From Sorghum bicolor (Eukaryota > Streptophyta > Magnoliopsida > Poales > Poaceae): a stretch of DNA of 64,000 nt. The notes under the pieces are model-generated. The model had not been told where the DNA came from. It saw only the letters and a list, made by a program, of their open reading frames with translations, and ran no database searches. Location of the stretch: contig NC_012874.2 in the NCBI RefSeq assembly GCF_000003195.3, forward strand, positions 63,438,580 to 63,502,579. Reading direction: 5' to 3'. How positions within the stretch are numbered: the first letter of the stretch is position 1; every line of letters starts with the position of its first letter. A program made the position numbers and the translations under genes. This document shows positions 11,508-22,357 of this stretch, piece by piece.

Positions 11508-13430
11508 TAAAAGCCCAAGTTTGGTTTTGGTAATTAATGACACCAAGTTGCTAATGCCTTTTGTTTAAGTGATTTGAGTTAGGCATAGCAACACATGTGA
11601 TGAAGGTGCATGGTGGCATGGAAAGGTGGCCACATGATCACAAAGGGATGAAGCATAAAGTGAAGATCATGGTGATAAACAAGGAGCAAAGTTATCAAGG
11701 CAAAGGTATAAACATAGGGTTTTACTTTTGCCGGTCTAAGATGAGTAGAGAAGTGATTGACCGGGTTTAGGATAGATAGCCGACTATCAAGAGGGGAAAT
11801 CACGGTCATCTCTCGAATCAAGTGCTACTAGGTCTACATCTTGAGCATATGCATTAGGATCTAGTAAAGTGCTAACTTAACTCCTTTGGTGAAAATGTTT
11901 GTGAAAAGCTAACACACATGCACTTTGGTGGTGGACACTTGTTGGTGTTAGCACATTTGCAAAGGAGGTGGAGTTCCTAGGGTTGAGAGGGGTGTGGGTT
12001 CCTCTCTCCCTCCCGCCGAGCTTGCGAGGCGGGATTCGGCGCTTTTTGAGAAAAATAAGAGTATATTTTCTATTGCGCCGGTGGGAAATTTGGAGAAGTC
12101 GCGGGAGTGTTTTCTCACTGAGAAACACTCACCGGACGCTGAGTGCGGAGGCACCGGACGCTGGCCTTAGCGTCCGGTGTGCTTGACCCTGCTAGGGTTG
12201 AGCACCGGACGCACTCTGGTAGCGTCCGGTGGTTAGCGTCCGGTGTGAGGGGTTTTTGCAACCCTCTCTGCGCACGAGTCCGGTGAGCACCGGACCGTCC
12301 GGTGCCTAGCGTCCGGTGAGGTCGCGAGTTTGACAAACTCTCTGCGCATGAGTCCGGTGTGCACCGGACCGTCCGGTGTGGACTTGCAGAGCGTCCGGTG
12401 TGTTGCTGGTAGCCGTTAGGATCTGACACGCGAGATTCAAAGAGGACACGTGGCCAACTCCAGTGCACCGGACGCAGGGAGTCGAGCGTCCGGTGCTCAC
12501 TTAGTAGCGTCCGGTGCCCCCGATTTCAGCCCAGTGAAAACAGCCAACGGCTAGTTTCTTTGAGGGGCTTATAAATTGAAGGTGGCTGGCTTTGGGAGGT
12601 TCTCTCTTGCACATTTGATTACTTGAGGCATACTTTGAGCTAGAGAACACTCCCTCCACTCATCTCCTTGCTTGTTTGCTAATCCTAGTGAGATTGAGTG
12701 AGATTCAAGTGCATTGCTTTGATAGTTGCATTCAGTGGCACTTGATTCTTGAGTTTGCTGCGGATTTCTTGTTACTCTTGGGTGTTTCCCGACGCCCTAG
12801 ACGGCTTGGAGCAGCGGTGGTGTTGAGCTCGTGATTGGAGATTGTTTCGAGCCTCACCAAGTGATTTGTGAGGGGTTCTTGAGCCTTCCCCGCGGGAGAT
12901 CGCAATTGGCTACTCTAGTGGATTGCTCGTGGCTTAGAGGATCCCCATCTTGTGAGTGGATGTGCGGCACCCGCTGAGGGTTTGGCTTTGGATTGCCAAT
13001 TAGCTCGTGATCCATCAAGTGGGTGTATCGCCACAACGAGGACTAGCTTGCCGGGAAGCAAGTGAACCTCGGTAAAAAATCTTGTGTCATCTCTTGCCGA
13101 GGATTCTCTTGTGATTGTGAGTGATTGATTGGATATATCTCTACTCTACAACGTTGGTATAAAAATCACTCTCCACTCCTTTACTTTCTTGTATATCTTG
13201 CTAGTTGCTTAGCTTGTTTAGGAGTGTAGCAAGTTTGTAGTTGTGCTTTCTTGTTGTAACTTGTGTTTAGCTTTCTTGCTAGACTTGTGTAGGTGGCTTG
13301 CATAGCTTAGTCGTGCTAGTGCTAGAATAGCTTCGCCTTTTGTTTTACTAATCAACTTGTCTAGTTGAAGTTTGTAGAATTTTAAATAGGCTATTCACCC
13401 CCCCCCCCCTCTAGCCTTTTGGACCTTTCA
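11508..13430 (+). repeat. Solo LTR, copia type (1.92 kb)
   Basis: Runs from TAAAAGCCC (TG eroded to TA) to GGACCTTTCA and is flanked by the perfect five-base duplication GGTAC at 11503-11507 and 13431-13435. No internal region or partner LTR lies beside it, so it is the product of LTR-LTR recombination. The end, with a C run before CTCTAGCC near 13400, is typical of long grass copia LTRs and like the LTRs at 35771 and 55900. About 12129-12518 it carries many copies of CACCGGAC and GTCCGGTG. Confidence 0.88.
12129..12518. repeat. Cluster of CACCGGAC/GTCCGGTG half-palindromes inside the solo LTR
   Basis: More than ten octamer-like boxes in both orientations within about 390 bp, often as head-to-head pairs such as CACCGGACCGTCCGGTG, which folds perfectly on itself. 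Function unknown; CG-rich boxes of this type are targets for cytosine methylation. Confidence 0.8.
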
Positions 13431-13695
13431 GGTACGGAGGGAGTATGATAGAGTCTGCATTGTGAGTGCCCTAAGTCAAATGAAAACTATGTTTGTACTG
13501 TTTACACCCTCATAAATGATGCAAACACTCGGTCTTAATCTCTCCCTCCAGTTTGCACTCTCACCCCGAAGCTGCTGTTGTCTATTTTGTGAATTTCATA
13601 GGGCTTGTGAAGTTTCAAGTAGATCTGGCTCTAGGAGAAGTTTAGCAAACAAAGATAATTATGTTTTTTTCTGAGAGACGTTACCAGGACATCAC

Positions 13696-13824
13696 TCAGT
13701 TATGATCTGATGTCTGGCTCCCTTGCTCGAGCAGCCGATTTGCAAAATTGTCAGAATTAACTGCTTTGGGTTCGCCTTTGCACTTGTCAGGAGGAGGTGA
13801 TGACACGGCTGCAAGTATGCCAAT
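13696..13824 (-). pseudogene. Possible last-exon fragment of an unidentified gene
   Basis: The minus strand has an acceptor-like CTGCAG just before 13824, then an open frame beginning IGILAAVSSPPPDKCKGE and ending at TGA (13696-13698). The composition looks like a real protein tail rather than random sequence, but no upstream exon is seen and I do not recognise the family. It may be a captured or stranded gene fragment, or chance. Confidence 0.25.
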
Positions 13825-14202
13825 CTGCAGCAAATGAAAGATTGAGAGGCCATCATCCTTCTTTGTTTTGATCAAATTCAAAGCAAAGAAGCAGAGCATC
13901 TTAATCAGAGTGAATTTCATAGGGCTGCTGCTTGTCGAGAGTATTGTGTGCAGAACCATACATTGTCTGAGTTAAAATATCTTAATCAGAGTGTCTATAA
14001 TCAAAATAACATGTTGTGTAAATGATTAAAATAATGTTGCATTAAAGTATTTAAAATCATGTATATAGTGTAGAAGTATATTGGCAAAAACTTTTGGCAA
14101 TATGCTTATATTAACATGTGAATTGAAGAAGGATCTAGCTGAGTGTTTCGCTAGTCTCATGAAAGACATAACAACATTGTCGAAAGAAATTATCTACTAG
14201 GC

Positions 14203-14310
14203 CATGTTTGGTTTTCAAAGAATTGAGAGGGATTGCAAAATAATCTAATAATAAAATGAGAAGCACTTTTTGTAGTATTGGTTTTAATTCATGGGATCCA
14301 AACAGGCCAG
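14203..14310. mobile_element. Short MITE-like element
   Basis: About 108 bp with inverted ends GGCCATGTTTGG and CCAAACAGGCC. The TSD is unclear. Confidence 0.4.
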
Positions 14311-14926
14311 AGTTGAGATGGACTAGAGGAGATAATGTAACTTTTATGGAAAGATAAAATATGAAGTTTGATCAAAATACCTATAACCTTATTATATATT
14401 AACATATGAAGCAGCCAATGCAAGCAAGATGTAGCCAAAGGGGTGTCTGGGCGGTCTCATGAAAGACTTAACAATAATGTAGAACAAATTATCTATTAAA
14501 TTTGAGAATTGAGATTAAATATGAAGTACGATCAAAATACCTAGAACCTTGTCTTACTGTTACTAATTAAAGGATCCTAATAACATAACCTAAACGTTAC
14601 TCGTCACCAGACACAACACAAATGATAAATCTTAGTGAAGTATCACAACGTAAAGCTGTGGCATCTGGCTTGTTTGCCTTGCTGAGAGGCGAACGTCTTG
14701 GAAGCAAAAAAGTCACTAAGTGACTAACATTTGGGGGCCATATTGACTGCATATATGGGAAGATTTGTGCTTCCATTTTGATCGGTTTGAGGCCCAATGC
14801 AGCTTTTCCTGCACCAATTGAGGCCCAATTGAATCGTTTTTCATTTTTTTTTGGTTTGCCTACCTTATTTATACATGCCATATTTGTTTTCGCCTATAGA
14901 TACCATCTTATTGGAAGCCTAAATAT

Positions 14927-14930
<4 letters not shown>

Positions 14931-14991
<61 letters not shown>
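14931..14991. repeat. (CT)n microsatellite
   Basis: About 30 uninterrupted CT units. It lies just outside copy A of the segmental duplication and may mark its breakpoint. Confidence 0.97.
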
Positions 14992-14994
<3 letters not shown>

Positions 14995-15004
14995 GGCTTT
15001 GCCC

Positions 15005-15190
15005 ATTCGAACAATTACATTACAACAATTTCAAACCAATTTCAAGGACTTACACATATATCAATAAGCACATGCAAATTAATAAGGTTCACATCAAGGT
15101 TGTTAGCACAGAATATTAACAGTACTGTTCAAAGGAGCCCTTTTTTCCTGCCAAAATGAGTGTGGAGTCAGTAGAAGGCTCGATTTGTGC
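15005..15190 (+). pseudogene. Duplicated 3'UTR fragment of a DUF594 gene
   Basis: Strongly similar to the minus strand at 60150-59975, directly after the stop codon of the second DUF4220/DUF594 gene (shared words include TTTCAAACCAATTTCAAGGA and GTTGTTAGCACAGAATATTA). The coding part is not present; similarity starts next to the (CT)n tract. This is the edge of the segmental duplication. Confidence 0.85.
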
Positions 15191-15573
15191 TTCCTCTGTC
15201 TTTGGCTCCTCCGGTACTGTAGAATAGAGCCGAGTACGAAAGTATGAAAAAGCCTAGCCAAACGAGACCTTAAAATATGTGAGATGCAATAACAAACTTT
15301 ATTGTTCCACAAAGTACTTCTAACACACCCCCAGCTAAAGAGCATGAAAGTTATCGGTCATCGTCCATATAACCTATCAGTGAGCATCTACATTATTTAA
15401 TACTACTTGAGACCAATATGCTTATGAGTGTCACAAGTAAACAAGTACATATAAAGAATTACTAGGTGAAACATTTTATGCATTTTATAATGATGTATTG
15501 TGGCCCCAACCAAATCTCAGAATTTTTTGTACAAGATTCAAGTTTTATAAGTTCATAAGAAAATATTAATTAA

Positions 15574-15874
15574 GGGGGTGTTTGGTTCTCCATAGAATCC
15601 AAAATGCAAAAACTAACTACTTTGGAGTGATGAAATGCAAAATACCAAAATTTTCAGAGTCATGTTGAGTTCCATCCAAAATGCAGAATTTATTGTCCTC
15701 ATGAAGCCTCTTGTTGCTCATTTTGGGTTTTTTTCCCCTCTTGAGGCCAAAATCCAAAATGTAGAATAACTACCTTTTTGCCAAAAATTTTGCATGGTGT
15801 GTTAGTTCCATTTTGCAAAATGATGAACCAAAACCAAAAATTTTTTGGAAAAAAATGAGAACTAAACACCCCCC
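15574..15874. mobile_element. Tourist-like MITE
   Basis: A 301-bp element with inverted ends GGGGGTGTTTGGTTCTC and GAGAACTAAACACCCCCC, flanked by TAA at 15571-15573 and 15875-15877. I did not find it in copy B of the duplication, so it probably inserted afterwards. Confidence 0.85.
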
Positions 15875-16399
15875 TAAGTAACTAACTAAAAAGTTTGTAG
15901 TACAAAGTAATACAAATACTTTATTTTCTCCTTCAAATTTGTGTATGATCTTGAAATGCCTGCATGCACTCATACAAATATTTCTTTATAGCTTAAAACT
16001 ATTTTCCTCGCACATCTAGCATTTCAAATTTTGTGTAGTTCCAGTTAAAATGATAGAAGTACACTTAAATTCTAAACAGCATATGTTATTGGAAAAACTA
16101 TAGTTAAATTCTTCACGTGAACATACATATGAAACAAAGATATTTGTCCATTTTTTATGTATAAAACGGAAATCCGGCATGTGCATGTCGATCCGAACGC
16201 GCTCCAGCAATGGGCCAATCCCAACGCTCTCCGTTTGAGCCATGCAGCAGCGCGGTCAGCAGCCCAGCACTGGCACTCAATGGGGGGTTTCCATCGACAG
16301 GGCCTGGAGGCGCCAGTAGCCCAACTCAGCCCGTAAACGTGTACGAATATATTTTTCTTGCATGCATGCACTTTAACGAATTTAATTTGTAGTGTCCAA

Positions 16400-17110
16400 C
16401 ATAGACCATCTTTAAGAGATTCTAAAATTTTTGGATTCTAAAACCTGAGTTTGGAGGCTCTCCAAAAAAGTGTTTCTCTAAGAGCATCTGCAAGAGCCTT
16501 TGAAAATCTACTCTCTAAATCAACGTTTAGAGAGGCATTTGAGTAAAAATTATTTTTTGTATTTTTATACTCTTCAACAACTTTTCTATAACTTGTACGC
16601 AGTTAATTAGAGTCATCCTCATTCTTTATCTTTGACTACTGAGAAATCTAGAATAGAGGATATCTATTTTATTGAATATCCAATTGAAGAGGTTGTTGGA
16701 GGATGTTTTTTCATCAAAGTCTCTATTCTTGTAAAGTAGGAAAGATATAAAGAGCCTCTTGGAATATGTGGGTAGTCCTTAAGGTTCTTTCTATAATTTA
16801 CTCTCTAAATGATCATTTGTAGGTAGTCATTTAAGTAGAAATCATTTTCTCTATTTCTTTGTACCTCCAAAAGATTTTTTATATCTTATGCATACTCTAG
16901 AGAATCATCATCATTCTCCATCTTTAGCTAACGAGAAATCAGGAACAAGGGATATATCTATATATATTTGAGGATGCATTTAAAGAGACTTTTGAAAGGC
17001 ACCCCCTCCCTAAATCTCCATTCAACCGTCTTTCTAAAACTCACTCTCTAAATCATATGTCATTTGAATAAAAATCATTTTTTATATCTTTCCAATTTTC
17101 AACAGCTTTT
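16400..17110. repeat. Degenerate tandem repeat of a TCTCTAAGAGCATCT unit
   Basis: Three or more diverged units of about 300 bp, each with an ACTCTCTAAATCA word, an AAAATCATTTTTT word and a CTAGAGAATCATC word. The matching block in copy B is 58996-59370 in reverse. Repeats of this kind are common in grass intergenic DNA; the family is not identified. Confidence 0.55.
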
Positions 17111-17289
17111 CTATATCTTGTGAGCACTCTAGCCAGAGAGTTAGGCAAGCAAGAATTCTGTAATAGAGGATGACTATTATTTGATAACTAATTTTATAGA
17201 ACATGTTACAAGGTATTTTTAACCAAATTCTATATTCCTAACAACTAGGAAGGGTACAGAGGATGTCTTAAAGTTACTCTAAAATGTAT

Positions 17290-17870
17290 GCATTCTTTAT
17301 TAGAGGACTTCATTAGTGGATATGGAGTAGCAAATATGCATCCACCTTCCTAATTAGACTTGTTTAGGTGTAGTGAGAGTTTACGCTAGTTACTCTTGGT
17401 GATCGTCATTACTTAGACGGTTTGGTGGCGATTAGGAGCTTGGTGAGAGACCCAGCTCATGGTGTAAACAATTTTGGTGATTCACCGTGCTGGAGTGGCA
17501 AAGAATCAATCTGTAGAAAGCAATTGGTCCTTGCATGGATCAAGAGGGAGCTATACCCTTGCACGGGTGCTCTAACAAAGATTGTTGGGGAATGCTGACT
17601 CTCTGATACCCCAAGGAACATTGTCATATGTTCCTAATCCTTCTACTTTATATTTGAGCAACTTACCTTGATTTACATTACTAGAATTTTCCTTGTAGCT
17701 AGTATAACGTTGGAACTAAAAAGATTTGTACGGTAGATTATATAGAAAACACTATTAGGCACATGGAGTGAAACAGACTGTGATTGATTTTAGTTTCGTG
17801 AGAATTTTATATTAGTCCAATTCAACTCTCCTCTTCGATATCTAGATCCTTACGGCCACATAGAAAGGTC
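17290..17870 (+). repeat. Copia-type LTR remnant
   Basis: Similar to 10060-10600 (GATCAAGAGGGAGCTATACC in both). Its end is also found in copy B at 35235-35370 in reverse, so this LTR was there before the segmental duplication. Copy B lacks about 690 bp equivalent to 17049-17735. Confidence 0.6.
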
Positions 17871-18584
17871 ACTAAGGGGCAAGTTTGGATGTCTAGCCAG
17901 GTCTTGCCTCACCACATCAAGCAAGAAGTTGGAACAGGTGATATGTTTAGATTTGTTACCCATTTGTCCATGCAGGCAAGGATTTCCCTTGCTAGCTTGG
18001 ATGAGCCTATTTGGCTCACATGTGCTTGCAAGGTTTACCTTGCCGAGCGAGGCTAGGATAGAAATGCTAGCAAGGGTGGCTGCTCCTATTGTCGACACTT
18101 GCGGCTTGTTGAATTGAACATGGAATCTTGTCATCCGTCGACAAGAGTATGGGCAATGGATAGGCGCTAGTAATGGGGGTTCCCTATGGGCGAATGGCCG
18201 AATCAAGAGGGTGTGGTATCAATGATATCAAATGCGGGAATATGGGGCAAGGAGAGGCATGCATGAGACAGAGGATGAGCGGCACACATGAGGAGAGGAA
18301 GGAGCATGCGGGAGAGGGGATATACTCGCGAGAAACTCTTTGTGGGGCTGAGGATAGTGAGCAGCATCTACTCGAGAAATCTTCTAGCGTAAATGCGGGG
18401 ATAGTGAATGGGGGAAAATAGAGAACGAGAAAGAGATGTTGGGAGGAGGTTTTGTCGCTAGATTGATGAAATCAGGGTTCGTAGCAGGCAATATCGACTC
18501 TATTGGAGTTGCTCTTAGACAATACTATCTCCTTCCAAAAAAAGATGTATTTCTAGTCATGCATGAAGACAAATGCTTGTTTTA

Positions 18585-18589
<5 letters not shown>

Positions 18590-18616
<27 letters not shown>
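18590..18616. repeat. (AT)n microsatellite
   Basis: Uninterrupted TA dinucleotides. They replace the end of a Stowaway-like element that is complete in copy B at 34476-34575. Confidence 0.9.
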
Positions 18617-19056
18617 GGACAAAGAGAATACGTCACTTTGAGTTCACCAAAAACTCAAATGCAACTGCATGGGTGTAGCAAGCAAATTATATACTATAAT
18701 TCATAAATTAGTTTAGAAATTAATATTTTCTTTCATGAAACTCATTGCTATTTAACTAGATTAATCAGGACTTCCATTATTTGAGAGAACATAATGCATT
18801 TTTGTGTGTGTTTGTATTCACATAAAAAATTTAAATATTTCAGAGGGGGTGACACGTCATCAAACATGGTGAGATTTTTTTATATTTAAAAAAAATGCAA
18901 AAACCATTAATTAATACTAATATAGTAATAATCTCTTGGTTAGGAAAACAGAATGCAGACCATGACAACAAAATGACTGTTATGTTCACAATAGCAAAGT
19001 ATAGCATAGCACCTTTGGCAGCTCTCTCATTGAGCCATGTTATGTTAGTTTAAGGC

Positions 19057-19275
19057 CTTGTTTAGTTTACTCCAAAAACCTAAAATTTTTCAAGATTCCT
19101 TGTCACATCGAATCTTGTGGCACATGAATAGAGCATTAAATATAGGTGAAAATAAAAACTAATTACATAGTTTATCTGTAAATCGCGAGACGAATATTTT
19201 AAGCCTAGTTACTTTATAATTGGACAATGTTTGTTAAATAAAAACAAAAGTGCTACAATGTCGTTTTTCTAAAAT
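19057..19275. mobile_element. GGCCTTGTTTAGTT-type short element, 3' end eroded
   Basis: Starts GGCCTTGTTTAGTTT; the interior (AAATTTTTCAAGATTCC, GACGAATATTTTAAGCC) matches a very common grass short-element family. Copy B reads straight across this place apart from about 20 bp, so the element inserted after the duplication. The right terminus is not recognisable. Confidence 0.65.
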
Positions 19276-19375
19276 TAAGCCAAAACCATGGCCACCAATT
19301 TTGATGACGTCCCAAAATTTGGCCAGACACGCACGCCCAAGATCATATATATATATATATATATATAGGCCGAGC

Positions 19376-19800
19376 GTTCTTTCATTTCGAATTGAAAGAA
19401 AAGAAGACGACCCTAGCTAGTGGACGGCCGCGGCGCCCAGCCCAGCCCACCCGGTCCGTTCCGGTTCGCCTCAATCATCCACTCTCGACGGGGGCCCACA
19501 CGGCAGCGTTTGAATTTGAACGAGCACATGTTGTGACTCGTCCCACGCGACTCGACGGATTCTTTCTGGATCCGCCACGAGTACGTAGACCGAGCCAGGT
19601 ATACGGCTGTAGCCACACATTCCTTAGCCAGCGGTGTGGCCCACTTGGGCGCACGACCCCGTCCCCCCTTTCCCTTGCATCGGCCGGCGCCGGCGCCCGT
19701 ACGCAGAAGTTGCCAACCCACCACGGTCCCGTGTCCGTTTGCGCGGATCCGGGAAGCGCGGGACAACCTCTCTTTTTCTCCTGGTTTGTAATGCCAGGCT
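19376..19800. other. GC-rich intergenic segment, no gene recognised
   Basis: Open frames on both strands (for example 19392-19832) show no known domain and no conserved splice structure. It could be an old gene fragment or promoter-like DNA. Confidence 0.4.
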
Positions 19801-19804
19801 TGAT

Positions 19805-20030
19805 CATGATTTTAGGTTTGGCGAAATTTTAAAACACTTTTCTTTATATTCGGTAATTATTATTCCATTACGGACTAATTAGGCTCAAAAATTTATCTTG
19901 TAAATTGCAGACAAACTATGCAATTGGTTATTTCTTAATCTATATTTAGTGCTACATGCATATGTCGTAAAATTTGATGTGACGAGAAATCTAAATTTTT
20001 TTACATATTAAATAAATAGGATATTATATT
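19805..20030. mobile_element. Diverged GGCCTTGTTTAGTT-family element without clear ends
   Basis: Interior words GGCTCAAAAATTTATCTTGTAA and AAACTATGCAATTGGTTATT parallel those of the complete copy at 21487-21720. Terminal repeats and TSD are not visible. Confidence 0.5.
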
Positions 20031-21120
20031 AGTAAAAAAAATAACTTGTACATAAGACTTGGGAGGAGAAAGAAGGGAAAGGTTTTATGGGAATGATCAG
20101 CATCATTTTTCAATGCCTTGGAAATGGCATGAAACCCGCACATCATGAGTGCTGCTACTGCCGCTGGCCGCGGTAAAGCTTCGTCAGGTGCTAGGGAGAC
20201 CTTCGTCGGGCACCAGCGGCCACGGGCGACCTCCGCTGGGCGCCAACGAGGTCCCACCGCCAAGTGTGGGCAGAGAAAATTGTTATTATAGGACTCTAAA
20301 GAAGTGGCTTCGCTAAAATAGGAATCCTAACATTGACTTCTCTAAAATAGGACTTCAAACATTTGCTTCTTGTTATACATGACATTTTATTTCTTTTAAT
20401 CTCTTTTATCACTCTTGTGACCATCTTACCCTCTCTTCTTGCTGGCTGTTCACCGTCCTTGCCTTGTCTGGCTTATACGTTGCCTTTTCCTGGCCGTGGC
20501 TGGCTGGCGCAGCTGGCATGGCTGGCAGGCCGTGGCCACAGGAGCCGCGGCCAGGCCACCAACAGCCGTGGCCACACCTCCATGCACGTCAGGAAGGCCA
20601 CCAGCGGCCATGGCCACACGCCCACACCTCCATCAGCTGATCCGGCCTGGTTTTCAGGCGCCACGGGATGGCCAGCAGGTGGAGCCGCGGCCAGCCCTCC
20701 ATGCGCAGCGGGGTGGCGAACAGCAGCCATGCCTAGGGCACCAGGGGCTGCCGTGGCCAAGGCACCAGGCGCAGCCACGACCAGGGCACCGTGCGTCTGC
20801 GTCTAGAGCAATGGCGGCACTGTGTAATGCCCAAGGCACCAGGCGCAGCCACGAACAAGACACATGGCAGAGGCTCGTCTAGGGCACGGGAGGAGGCTCC
20901 ATCCATGGAGAGGAGAAAGTGGCGTTGAGAAGGGAGGAGTAGGGGCGGCGGCCGGCGGGTGGCGAGCAGGCGGCGGAGTTTAGGGTTTACGGCAGCGGCG
21001 TTGCGTCGGGAAGAACGAACGTCGGGTACGGGAGAAGAAACGTCGATGAATGACGATAGATTAGACAGAAGGGCAATCTTGTCATTGAAGAAAAATACAT
21101 GTATTTGTGGACATAAACAG

Positions 21121-21833
21121 TGGCGGACCCAGGATTTGGTTAGGACTAGGGCCAAATCCTAGTAGCGAAAAGCCAAAAACTACACCGTCGTCTATATAAT
21201 CTATATATAAAAATTGTTATTACAAAGAAAATTTTTTAGATCAGAAGTTCGTGACAGAACTTGATGAAGCGTTGGTTGATCTTCTCCCGCCCCTTCCTCT
21301 CAGTGATGATGTTGTCTCGCCTACTCGCCCGACTATGGTGCGGCGAAGCACTGGCAGGCAACGAGCACCAGTTACGAGTGGCGGCGCGAGCAAGCAAAGC
21401 ATCTAAGCGAGAGGGCGAGATAACTAGAGAATAGGCGTCGATTCCTAATCTCCCTGGGCTGGTTGGCATTAAAGCTATTGGGCTAATGCCTTGTTTAGTT
21501 GGAGAAATTTTTTTGGCTTTGGCTACTGTAGCACTTTCGTTTGTATTTAATAATTATTATCCAATTTTATAGACTAATCAGGCTCAAAAGATTTATCTTG
21601 CAAATTATAGGCAAACGGTGTAATTAGTTATTTTTTATATCCATATTTAATGCTTTATGCATGTGTCTAAAGATTCGATATAACAAGAAATCTTAAATTT
21701 TTTTGAAATTAAACAAGACATAAACTCTGATAAATTAATAAGACAATGGTCCAGAAATTAAAGAGCTGTACCTAGAATACCTAGTCTACGACTAGGGCCA
21801 AGGCCCTAGTGGCCCTAGGTCTGAGTCCGCCAA
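21121..21833. mobile_element. DNA element with TGGCGGACC termini nested in the MULE
   Basis: Inverted ends TGGCGGACCCAGG and CTGAGTCCGCCA with an internal GGGCC-rich subterminal region, flanked by the perfect 12-base duplication TGGACATAAACA at 21108-21119 and 21834-21845. Superfamily uncertain; no transposase is seen. Confidence 0.65.
21487..21720. mobile_element. GGCCTTGTTTAGTT-type short element, complete
   Basis: A 234-bp element with inverted ends TGCCTTGTTTAGTT and AATTAAACAAGACA, flanked by TAA at 21484-21486 and 21721-21723. It is the third level of nesting inside the MULE. Confidence 0.75.
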
Positions 21834-21984
21834 TGGACATAAACAATATTAAAAGAAATAAAATGTCATGGAAAATAAGAAACAAATATTTGGAGTCCTA
21901 TTTTAGAGAAGCCAATGTTAGAATTCCTATTTTAGCGAAGCCACTTCTTTAGAATCCCATAATAGCAATTATCTCGTGTGGGCA

Positions 21985-22330
21985 TGGATGGTCTGCCAGT
22001 CCGGCGGCAAGCTCCGCCGGGCGACGTTGTCGCGAGCTGCCCACGTCGCGGGGTCACAGTCGCGTGCGCGCGAGGCCATCCACGAGGCCGCTACGGGCAC
22101 TAGGGCACCGCCGCTCACGGGCACGAGCGCCGGTTGTGCTGCTCAGCCTCTAGACGGGGGTCGAAGGAGGATGCGGAGAAGAGAGGGAAGATATAGACAG
22201 GTAAGGCTCACGGAAATAGTAAAATAATAAAAACCGTGCCATATAACTTTATACCAGGAGAAAACGTCTCGTTTCATGTCAAAGTTTTATGTGTTGTAAA
22301 TTGTGAGGTGAAAATTTTCCATTGAGATCG
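21985..22330. other. Sequence flanking the MULE, no gene recognised
   Basis: GC-rich to about 22200, then AT-rich. With 20140-20263 it forms the MULE's target. No domain is visible in its short open frames. Confidence 0.35.
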
Positions 22331-22331
22331 G

Positions 22332-22357
22332 TCTAATATATATATATATATATATAT
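22332..22357. repeat. (AT)n microsatellite upstream of the GTD-binding gene
   Basis: Dinucleotide TA run about 610 bp before the start codon. Too far from the GC-rich leader to be called a TATA box with confidence. Confidence 0.85.

Larger units (their letters stand above)
11109..13443. mobile_element. Stowaway-like MITE (middle shell)
   Basis: Begins CTCCCTCC and ends GGAGGGAG with TA duplicated at 11107-11108 and 13444-13445, the standard Stowaway (Tc1/mariner) signature. Its left half (11215-11400) carries degenerate repeats of a CCGTTCGCGTCCGTTAGCAT unit, unusual for a Stowaway element. Interrupted by a solo LTR at 11508-13430. Confidence 0.75.
10929..13471. mobile_element. Tourist-like MITE (outer shell of a three-level nest)
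   Basis: Ends GGGCACTCACAATGCA (10929 on) and TGCATTGTGAGTGCCC (to 13471) are inverted copies, flanked by TAA at 10926-10928 and 13472-13474. Its own DNA is only about 208 bp (10929-11108 and 13444-13471); the rest is a Stowaway element with a solo LTR inside. Confidence 0.8.
13475..14930. other. Intergenic stretch, little recognised
   Basis: AT-rich. A possible last exon lies at 13696-13824 and a short MITE-like element at 14203-14310. Otherwise I see no gene, LTR or clear terminal repeats. Confidence 0.5.
15005..19325. repeat. Inverted segmental duplication, copy A
   Basis: Matches, in opposite orientation and the same order, 60165-58995 and then 35396-33990. Pairs seen: 15010-15185 with 60150-59975; 16240-17050 with 59550-58996; 17735-18580 with 35365-34500; 18650-19325 with 34465-33990. 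Copies are diverged and each has private transposon insertions, so the duplication is old. Copy A keeps an uninterrupted site where copy B has a CACTA element. No intact gene is present. Confidence 0.85.
20273..21975. mobile_element. Mutator-like element (MULE) carrying GC-rich gene-like DNA
   Basis: Long terminal inverted repeats of about 128 bp (20273-20400 and 21848-21975; outer ends GAGAAAATTG and CAATTATCTC) and a perfect nine-base duplication GTGTGGGCA at 20264-20272 and 21976-21984. That combination is diagnostic of MULEs. No transposase is present. The interior 20440-21060 is strongly GC-rich with open frames on both strands and repeats of a GCCGTGGCCAC word, as in Pack-MULEs that have captured gene pieces; the source gene is not recognised. 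Another element is nested at 21121-21833. Confidence 0.9.

Noticed and set aside
20439..20882. 147-codon frames inside the MULE
   Set aside because: Overlapping frames on both strands of GC-rich repeats; kept as possible captured DNA, not called as genes.
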